Source: Scenedesmus sp. ARA3
Lineage: Eukaryota > Chlorophyta > Chlorophyceae > Sphaeropleales > Scenedesmaceae
Direction of reading: 5' to 3'
DNA: 22,806 nt
Assembly: GCA_004335835.1 (NCBI GenBank)
Contig: RWJK01001447.1
Span: 1 to 22,806, forward strand
The position numbers and the translations under genes were made by a program. This document shows positions 10,897-18,349 of the stretch, in pieces; the stretch's first letter is position 1; the number at the start of each line of letters is the position of its first letter. The notes beneath the pieces are model-generated. The model saw only the letters and a list, made by a program, of their open reading frames with translations. It made no database searches and was not told where the DNA came from.

Positions 10897-10943
10897 GGTT
10901 GCAACCACTGGTTGCTGGCAGCAACAAAGCAATCGCGTTGCTT
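10897..10943. repeat. Overlapping short palindromes, left group
   Basis: Perfect dyads follow one another: GGTTGCAACC (10897-10906), CAACCACTGGTTG (10902-10914, one central base), GTTGCTGGCAGCAAC (10911-10925, one central base), and AAGCAA/TTGCTT arms (10927-10943). A further 14-bp palindrome, AAAGCAATTGCTTT, lies at 10963-10976. Confidence 0.85.
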
Positions 10944-11162
10944 GATGGGTAAGATGATGATGAAAGCAATTGCTTTGTGCTGTCAAGGATCCTTGTCCGG
11001 ATGGACAGCAGCCTTCCAGGAGCCTCGAATTTGTCCGTTCCAGTGTGGCCAAGCGTGCAGCTCTGCACTTGGGCAATGTGCGCAACACAGCAGGTTGCAT
11101 GTGGGTTACCCAGAGTTGCCGCCGGCCACCGCTCCTGCTGGTGCCACATCTCACGCAGGGCC

Positions 11163-11227
11163 GATTGTACTACAATCTGTCTTGGCAAGACAACCACTGG
11201 TTGACTTGTTGCACAAGCTTGAAGCTT
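11163..11227. repeat. Run of five back-to-back short palindromes, right group
   Basis: In order: GATTGTACTACAATC (11163-11177), TCTTGGCAAGA (11180-11190), CAACCACTGGTTG (11191-11203), CTTGT/ACAAG around TGC (11205-11217), and AAGCTTGAAGCTT (11215-11227). The third is identical to the 13-mer at 10902-10914, and both copies are preceded by CTGTCTTGG. Confidence 0.88.
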
Positions 11228-11653
11228 CACATGGGACGCACTGTCAACAGCAGTGTCGTACTGTGTTGGATGTAACATCGCAGCCAATCAGGCTACTAGT
11301 ATAGTACACCTTCCCTACACGCAGTAGAGAACAACACTGCCAATCAAGCATGAGTGTCACTGGCGCTGGAAATACTGTACAAAGACACACACTTGTGCAG
11401 TGTGTGCCATGCGCAAGTGTGTTCATGCAGTGACTTGAAAAAGCTGACGGTGTTTCAGCACCCAACCCATGTAATTCAAGGTGACGCCACTGCAGTGCTG
11501 GCTGCCCATCTACAAAGTGTGCCTGTCCGTTGTACACCGCAACGCCGACGATGGCACAATTGCAGCCACACCCACATGCTGCGTGGTGAGCTGTGGGACC
11601 TCCTTCTGCATGCAGTGCATGCCATGCTACGTGCTCCGATATGCTGCTGGAGA

Positions 11654-11658
11654 TTACA
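11654..11658 (-). terminator. Candidate poly(A) signal TGTAA for the centrin gene
   Basis: TTACA on the plus strand reads TGTAA in the gene sense, about 145 nt past the stop codon. Another copy at 11729-11733 is even closer to the stop, so the choice between them is open. Confidence 0.4.
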
Positions 11659-11803
11659 GCTGGCACTGATAGCACGAAACAGCTTCTCGGCACCACGACT
11701 GCATTGGTGCAGTACCAGTGCCACCTGCTTACAGCGGCTGCAAGCACTGCATTTGACACTCTGCAGATCAATGCTGCTGTCAGCCGCCACATGCAGATGG
11801 CCG

Positions 11804-13021
11804 TCAGTAGTCGCTGTTGCTGGCCACAATGGCCCTGAACTCCTCTTCGCTGATGGCGCCGTCACCGTCCCTGTCAAACTCTGCGATCATGTCCTTCAGC
11901 TCCTCGGGCTCTATGTCGCACTGCAGCTGCTTGGCTATCATGGTCAGGTCCTTGAGCGTTATCCTGCCGCTGTGGTTCAGGTCAAACAGCTGGAATGCTC
12001 GCCGCACCTCGTCCTGTGCATGGCAACAGCAGCGGCGGAGCAACAGCAGCATTTCTAAGCCCGCGTGGGAAGGCTAGCAGGCGCAGGCGCAGTTGTCTGC
12101 ATGCTGATGCTGTTGCTTGGTAGCGCACACTTGCAAGGCTGCCAAGCTGTACAAAGAATCAAGAAGGGCATTCACAGCAACTGCTGTGCCTCCCAGCACA
12201 AATGATGTAGCAGCAGTGAGCTGCAAACAGGAGGAGATATCACACAGAGCCCACATGTGGCTGCTGTGCTCAAACACGCTTGCTCACCTGTGGCGTGCGC
12301 TCTGTTACTTTGGCGCAGAGCAGCTCGTTGAAGGCCTGCCAATCTAAGCTTGCATCTTCTGAGTAGCCGTGGTCCCGCAGCAGCTCATGCACATCCTCCT
12401 TCTGCATCCGCAGGCGGCAACAGCAGCAGCAGCGGCAGCGTCTACACAATTTACACCAGGGGGACACAAAATGAGTAGTATATTGCTGCGAAGGTCTGGT
12501 GTGCTGCAGGGGTTGCTGGCCTGGCTGCTGAGCATGTCCTCAGCAAAAGATGCTAAGCGATACAAACAGACAAGCACTGCTGCTGACCCAGCTGTTGCTA
12601 GCGCTGTGACACGTGTCAGCCGATGTACAGTGTGTGCTGTTGCTGCATTGTGAGTTGTAACTGTTGGCAAAGACAGATGCAAGTCCAAAAACACTCACAG
12701 CTATGCCTCGTGCAGTGGTAGACAGCTCGCTGCTGATGCAGACACAGCAGCGCCGCTACTCCTTGCCTGCCATGGTGCCTGCATAGCTATTAGCCCTGCC
12801 CTACATGTAACATCACTGCTACACACCTTCACAGGGAAGCCCATGGCCCTTAGGGCCACCTTCAAGTGCCTTGCCTGCACATAGCGCTCGCCTGCTGCTA
12901 GCTTTTCAAACGCGTATGCTATTTCTGCCTGCTCGTCTTCTGTGACCTCCCTTGGCAGGTTGCGGCCTAGCTTTCTCTGAACATGTATGAACAGCGGGCT
13001 GCCATTCATGCTGGCATCCAT
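11804..13021 (-). CDS. Divergent centrin (EF-hand protein)
   Basis: Three exons: 12827-13021, 12288-12401 and 11804-12013. All junctions are phase 0, giving 172 aa, the usual centrin length. Centrins are calmodulin-like Ca-binding proteins of basal bodies, centrosomes and contractile fibres. The first EF region keeps the centrin-like flank (LKVALRAMGFPVKKEDVHELL), but its loop has lost the acidic ligands. EF2 is also degenerate (GYSEDASLDWQAF). EF3 (114-125, starting DLNHSGRITLKD) is partial, with Asp instead of Glu at position 12. EF4 (150-161, DRDGDGAISEEE) is canonical. The protein ends in SDY, similar to the aromatic tail of centrins. The start is the ATG at 13021; further upstream in frame only a TTG is seen. 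The family is clear; the centrin subtype is inferred. Confidence 0.86.
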
Positions 13022-13586
13022 GCTGCAGCAAGCTAGTTGCAGCAGGCACAAGGTCTCACAGTCAGGCCCACAACAGCAGCTGATGTATGATTCGATGTGC
13101 AGGGCTTGTCAGCCAACTGACGTGCTGCACAGGCTGAAGTAAACGAGAATGACTCCAAGCTATAAATCTTAGAACGGCGTCAGGCGTAGCAGAACTGTTA
13201 TCGTAATTTGACTGATGGCTTGTGTTGCTCTCCACCAAACTAGCAGACGTCGATTCAGGCTGATCAGTTGATATTATTCTGTGACTCTGTCTGACCGTAA
13301 ATCACCAAGCAGGCATTGTCGAGCTGATGTTCACGACACCTGTTCAAATGACATGATGTGCCTCTTCCACTGCCTGAACCACTGTTGCACTTGTTGGAGG
13401 GCTCCATTGCCCTGTATGTTGGATCTAGCAGGTACCATTAATGATGTAGCAGACTGTTTCTGGTGAATGTGCGTGTTTGAGAGACGCATCATTTGACTCC
13501 TTCTGGCAGCAAGCGTGCCTGGCACCATCACCTGCTGTGCCTGTGAATCAACGACACTGCCAGCAGCCACTACACGAGCGACAGTC
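13022..13586. promoter_or_regulatory. Divergent promoter region, centrin / DUF1990 gene
   Basis: The 565 bp lie between two divergent start codons. TATAAAT at 13161-13167 reads in the plus direction, about 420 bp before the DUF1990 ATG. It would imply a long or spliced 5' UTR, so its role is uncertain. No gene is seen in the gap. Confidence 0.5.
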
Positions 13587-14648
13587 ATGTTCTTTGTTTC
13601 GTTTACCAAGCCTACTAGAACGCAACAGACAGCCGTCTGTAGCAAAGGCAGCAGGTGTGCACAGCTGCTGCCGCTACAGCCAGCACCCACCTCCCAGTGA
13701 CAAGCTGATCACACCGCCACCAGAGCAGCAGCAATTGCACCCAGTTACACAAGTTTCTATGTCTGTTGCAGCCTTGGCTTCAACTTCAACAGCGCAGGCG
13801 GCTCGTTGAGCGCGCCGCCCCTGCCAGCAGCAGCTCAGGAGGATGGCTGGTGGAATGTTGACCACGAACGAATCAAGGTGAGGTGGCAGCGGCAGCAGCA
13901 ATGCACATCACAGCGCTGTCGTGACCTTCATTTGCTGTGTAGATAACTGATGGTGTTGTGTTCAGCAGTCTATATGGAGCATGGTGACGTAACACACCAC
14001 TGCTGCTGTAGGCCCTGCACCAGGGTGAGCGTGCCGACAGCAAGGAGCTCTGCTTAACAATTGCTTGAAGTACAATCCAGCAGCATGCAAACCACGCCTC
14101 AAAATATCACTCAGCTGCCTTTTGTAACAACTTCCTCCCTGGATCCTGCAGGTTGGCTATGGCAAGAGGACCTATGAGGCCACCAAGGACCTGCTGTGCA
14201 GCTGGGGCCATTTCCAGCTGCCATGGGCCCAGGTGGACCCTGCCACACCCATCAAGCCAGGCCGCAACGTGTGCGTCACGGCAAACGTGTTTGGGCTCTG
14301 GACGGCGGTTCCCCTGCAGATAGTGTGAGTAGGCCCACCACACTTGCGTCATTGTGTGCTGCTGCTATCCGTGTTCGCCTGCCAGTAGCTGCAGGCAGTA
14401 CAGCAAACTGAAATAGTCACAAAATGCAGACCTGCAGTGTGATCGTACCTGTGGAAAGCACCTGGTTTGATGTCAGCCAGAGTCAAGCAGCATGCTGATG
14501 TCTGATACATGATGCAGGGTGCATCGAAGCCATCAGCATGCACTGTGCCAGCTGCAGGTCTGACTGGCCGCTAAAGATCATCATGTATTTGCTGCAGGTA
14601 CAAGCAAGAAGGGCGGTGGAGCAGAGATGCAGAGCAGGGGCAGCAGCG

Positions 14649-14690
<42 letters not shown>

Positions 14691-14725
14691 CAGCAAGCAG
14701 CAACAGCAGCAGTTGATGGGCACTG

Positions 14726-14768
<43 letters not shown>

Positions 14769-15374
14769 GCGCTCCTGGTTTGGTGGCAGGAAGCAGCAGC
14801 GGCATGGGCAGCAGCTGAGCTACGCACATGCTTGCCTGCACACGCACTACCTCGCTGGCGAGGAGCGCTTTAGAGTGGAGTGGGACAAGAGTGACGACTC
14901 GGTCTGGTGAGCACAGCGCCGCCACACAAGACTGGCACAGAACTCGGGCTGTCACTGAATGCATGTCCACAGAGCATGGCTTGTCTGGCAGCACGATCCA
15001 GCAACCAAGGTTGTGTGTGGATTGGTTGCGTGGGGTGGGCCAAGAGCAACGCTGCTCGTTAACGGCACCATGCCCACAAGGCGCCAAACATATTATTTGT
15101 TTGGCGTGTTGACTGTCACGATCCACGAATGCATGCTGTGTGCCACTGCTGCAGGTACGACATCCTCACCTACTCTCGACCACACCACCCACTGGCCTTT
15201 GTGGGTTACCCAGTGGTGCGACTACTGCAGGCGCAGTTCAGGCAGCAGTCGATGCGTGCAGTGGCGCGCGCAGCAGCGGTGCACACAGTGGACGCCAGCT
15301 TGGATGATGTCACTAGGAAAAGGGTCGAGAACTTTGAGGCTGGCTTTGTCAGCACAGCAGGCGGTAGGCGATAG
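13587..15374 (+). CDS. DUF1990 / UPF0548 family protein with Gln- and Ser-repeat insert
   Basis: Five exons: 13587-13654, 13772-13877, 14152-14324, 14598-14906 and 15155-15374. They join in phase to give 291 aa, against about 200 for plant members. Conserved family blocks are seen in order: an N-terminal MFFVSFTKP (compare the plant MVFLSWGRP); VGYGKRTYEATKDLL at about 59-73; WAQVDPATPIKPGRNVCV; HYLAGEERFRVEWD; WYDILTYSRPHHPLAFVGYPVVRLLQ; and a helical C-terminus. The extra length is mostly in exon 4: 13 Gln (residues 134-146), a second Gln run and 12 Ser, placed between the strand ending PLQIVYK and the LAGEE motif. The biochemical role of the family is not established. The start is the ATG that gives the plant-like N-terminus. 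Exon 1 is the least certain part. Confidence 0.88.
14650..14763 (+). repeat. Coding CAG/AGC arrays in DUF1990 exon 4
   Basis: A (CAG)13 run at 14650-14688 is read as Gln. A second run of the same trinucleotide at 14728-14763 is read one base over as (AGC)12, Ser. The 39 nt between them encode mixed His, Ser, Lys and Gln, then LMGTA. The frame stays open throughout. Confidence 0.93.
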
Positions 15375-16196
15375 GCATAACTGAGCATTCGACATGTGGT
15401 CCATAGTGTGTGCTGACAGAACATGCACCTGCACCAGTATTGGCAGCCCTGGCCTACAGTGAATGGTCGAGAACGACCGGCTTGTGTTGTTGTGTTCAAT
15501 CTGCATGCAGTACAGGTTGACATGCCATGAACGTGTGCATATTATGCTGAGGTTCGCGGCATGCTGGCATTATGTAAACCACTATCTGCTTTAAGAAGCG
15601 CCGCTTATGAGGCGACGCCTTAGAAGGCTGTGGGGCTAAACTGGAAATGGTTACACTGCTAGGGGTGAGGATCACAAGCCAAGCAGCCATCTTCACACCA
15701 GAGTCAACTCAATTACAGCTGACAGCCCCCAGCGTCAAGCACCTAAGCTGCCCTTGCATTACGCAATCAGCGTCCACAACATCGGTTGCTGCAGCCTCAG
15801 CAGCAGCCACACCGCTAACATGACACCCAAAAACCACTCTTTGGCCGCTGCACGCACTGTACATCAGCAAACTTATGGAGGGCGCAACAGCCACTGGTCA
15901 CAGGCCAACTTGGAGCCTCGAACCTACTGGGCTGGCAGATGAAGCCACACTGTGCCGGCAGCCAGCCCAGCAGCTAAAATTCATGTGCAGCTTTAAGTGG
16001 AGTGCAAATTCACGCCCAGCCTGAGTTGTGCAGCTGCTGCGGCTGCCTGCCCTGCTAGCCCAGCCGCCTGGAGCCAATGGCGCAGCTGCCGATGCCCTCC
16101 CAGCACTCGGCAGCTGACTGCGGCGCGCCCTCAAGCCCAATCATGCCGTCATCCTGCGCAGCAGGCACGCAGGCACAGCAGCCTTGGGTGCAGTGA
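15375..16196. other. Convergent intergenic region; no gene seen
   Basis: This lies between the 3' ends of the DUF1990 gene and the Gln-rich gene. Small open frames exist on both strands, with no recognisable product. Minus-sense TGTAA copies at 15651-15655 and 15713-15717 could serve the Gln-rich gene. Confidence 0.55.
15573..15577 (+). terminator. Candidate poly(A) signal TGTAA for the DUF1990 gene
   Basis: TGTAA occurs about 200 nt past the stop codon, a normal distance for algal 3' UTRs. Confidence 0.45.
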
Positions 16197-16956
16197 TCAC
16201 TGCGCTACTTGTCTTACGAGCTGAGCAACGCTTTGTCTAGATGCACGGAGATTGCACCGCGGCAAAGGCTGCAGCGGTTGTGTGCGCGGCACTCCAAGGT
16301 GAGTGCACACAGCACTGTCCACGGCAACCGTGCAACACAGACGCACCCCGTGGCATTAAGCACAGCAGCCGCACTCACCATCCAGTTGCTTGCGCTGTCC
16401 CCCCAGTGGTCAAAGCTGCCAAGCAACTGTGCCGGCGCCTCACTTGGTCCCTGCTGCCTGCTGGGGGCAAGCCGCAGCCCTTGCACGCAGCTGCTGCCAC
16501 CGCGGCTCAGGCCTGTTTGCCGCCGCTTCTGCTGCTGCTGCTGCCGTGCCGGCGGCGGCTGGTGTTGCTGCTGCTGCCGTGGCTGCCAGGTGGGTGCTGA
16601 TGTGCGTGGTTGCTGCTGCTGGAGGCAGCCGTTGTGGGCTTGCTGCTGCCCATGTGCTTGATGCTGCTGCGGTTGCTGACTGCGCTGTGTTGGCTGCATG
16701 GCTGGCTGTCCCCAGCTCTGCTGCAGGCTTGGCTGCTGCCATTGCATCTGTCGTGGCTCCTGCTCCTGCTGCTGCTGCTGCCAGTGATTGTGCTGCTGGT
16801 GACCACTGCCTACACGCTGAAGATGCTGTTGCTGCTGCTGCTGCTGCAGCAGCGGTGGCCGCAGGTGGTAGGGCTGCTGCTGCTGCCAGTGATGGTGCTT
16901 ATGACTGCTAACATGCTGAGGATGCTGCGGCGGCGGCGGCTGGTGGTAGGGCAGCA

Positions 16957-16988
<32 letters not shown>

Positions 16989-17882
16989 GCCTCTGCATCT
17001 TCCAGCTCCTGCAACTCTGCATCCACATGCTGCTGCAGTTGACCTTGTGGCAGCATCACACCACAGAGAGGGCAGCTTTGCATGCTGCCCGCGGCCTGTG
17101 CGTTTGCCTGGTGTGGGGCGTTTTGCACAGGAACAGCCCGAAGGTCCCGCTGCCGCTGCTGCTGCTTCCTGCAAGCCTGCTGTGCTGCAGCATGCTGCCT
17201 TGCTGCATCTACACTGTCTGATCGTGCTATTGTGGGCCCTGTATGCTGAGTTTGACTTGCTACCGTGCTGCTGCTGCTGTACACCGCAGCTGGTGGGCCC
17301 ACACTAGCGCCTGCACCACTTGGCTTGCACAGCTCCTGCTGCTTCTTTGCTGCAGGCAACTTGACCGCAGCAAGGTAGCTGGCAAGATCGCAACCAGGAG
17401 CTTGTGATGTGCGTAAGCTTTCTGCAGGTGCTTGCAAACTGCTGGTCAAAGCAGCGCCACTCAACAAAACCCTTGGCTTCTTTGCTACATGGTGCTGGTG
17501 CTGGTGCTGCTGCCCCACTTGCTGCTGTGATGTTGGCTTGTGCGTCCCTGAGCGCTGCTGCTGGGCAACAGCAGTTGTCTGCTTGTTATTGGATAGCAGG
17601 TCAAGAAGCGATATACCCTGCTGCTGCCCGCCACTGCTGCTGCCCTTGCTGGCACCTCCCTCAGGGAGGGCCTGGCCGTGGTTCCGGCTGGGTTGTTGTG
17701 GTGCATCTCTGCAAATCATGGCAACAGTCAAAAGGCCACAGTAACGTCATTGAAACATCGAAGGCAGGGCGACGGTCGTGCAGCAGCATGGCCTGTAAAA
17801 AGGAAGGCTCCTGCTCAAACTGCTGCTGTTGTGCTGCTCACCCGGCTTGTGCCTTGGCGTATTTCCTTATGCCAGCTTGCAT
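16197..17882 (-). CDS. Gln-rich protein with a UBZ-like zinc finger; function unknown
   Basis: Proposed exons: 17842-17882, 16379-17708 and 16197-16268, giving 480 aa. The small first exon is supported by its ATG, a GG|GTGAGC donor and a TTTGCAG acceptor that restores the long frame. The last intron (ATG|GTGAGT to CTGCAG) is less sure; reading through instead would stop at 16214. Most of the protein is low complexity, rich in Gln, His, Ala and Ser. One ordered patch is CPLCGVMLPQGQLQQHVDAEL, about residues 226-246 (genome about 17074-17012). Its C-x2-C-x11-H spacing matches ubiquitin-binding UBZ fingers, but the fourth ligand (Cys or His) is missing. It is followed by a Glu/Gln helix. N-terminal SLLDLL and KKPRVLL are possible short motifs. 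It is divergent from the MYND/RING gene. No family could be named. Confidence 0.6.
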
Positions 17883-18349
17883 ACCACCAGCACTTCAAAC
17901 ACCAATTGTACTGATGCCACAAGCTGTTTCAAGGTCGCTCCTTGCTGATGCTGCATGCCCCGTGTCAACAGCCAAGTAGGTTTCGTTAGACGCCGGCCAC
18001 TGCAGATTCAGCATGCTTTGCTACCAGAGTTTTTGAATTTTTCATGACATATGCAGCCGTGAGAAAGTAGTGCACGCAGGGAGTTACGCTAGGCAGTGCA
18101 GCTGGCAAATTGAACGAGAACGTGACCAACGAGTAAGCAGTTCTCATTGGACTTGCAGACAATGCAGGTGGCTTCGATCTTGATGTTCAACCGTGTTCTA
18201 AGCGCTGTTTATATCGCCACTTCGTCTCTGTAAACCGTAGTATGCTTTCCTCATCAGCACGCCACTCAGCTGTAGCATACTGTAGATCGTTCTATAGTTG
18301 AGCGCGCGCCCATATTTTGAAATTCGCTTATACTTTGCGTTTAGAAAAC
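17883..18349. promoter_or_regulatory. Divergent promoter region, Gln-rich / MYND-RING gene
   Basis: The 467 bp lie between divergent start codons. The stretch just before the plus-strand ATG is AT-rich compared with its surroundings (about 18310-18348). No convincing TATA box or other site could be fixed. Confidence 0.45.

Larger units (their letters stand above)
10455..11803. other. Convergent intergenic region; no gene seen
   Basis: This lies between the 3' ends of the BAP31-like and centrin genes and must hold both 3' UTRs. Several open frames occur on both strands, but none resembles a known family. One plus-strand frame (11354-12058) runs antisense through centrin exon 3. The notable content is two groups of short perfect palindromes at 10897-10943 and 11163-11227. 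Confidence 0.6.

Noticed and set aside
11354..12058. A 234-codon plus-strand open frame
   Set aside because: It is antisense to centrin exon 3 and intron 2 sequence, has no recognisable domain, and is best explained as a shadow of GC-rich coding sequence.
15592..15630. Possible hairpin or tRNA-like fold around GCGCCGC and GGCGACGCC
   Set aside because: The arms do not pair well and no cloverleaf could be drawn.
16390..17221. Long plus-strand open frames giving poly-Leu and poly-Ala proteins
   Set aside because: They are the opposite strand of the CAG-rich exon of the Gln-rich gene.
16214..17731. Reading the Gln-rich gene as one unspliced frame
   Set aside because: The frame begins with a TTG and has no good ATG context at that end. 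A small upstream exon with matching phase is more convincing. The unspliced C-terminus remains possible.
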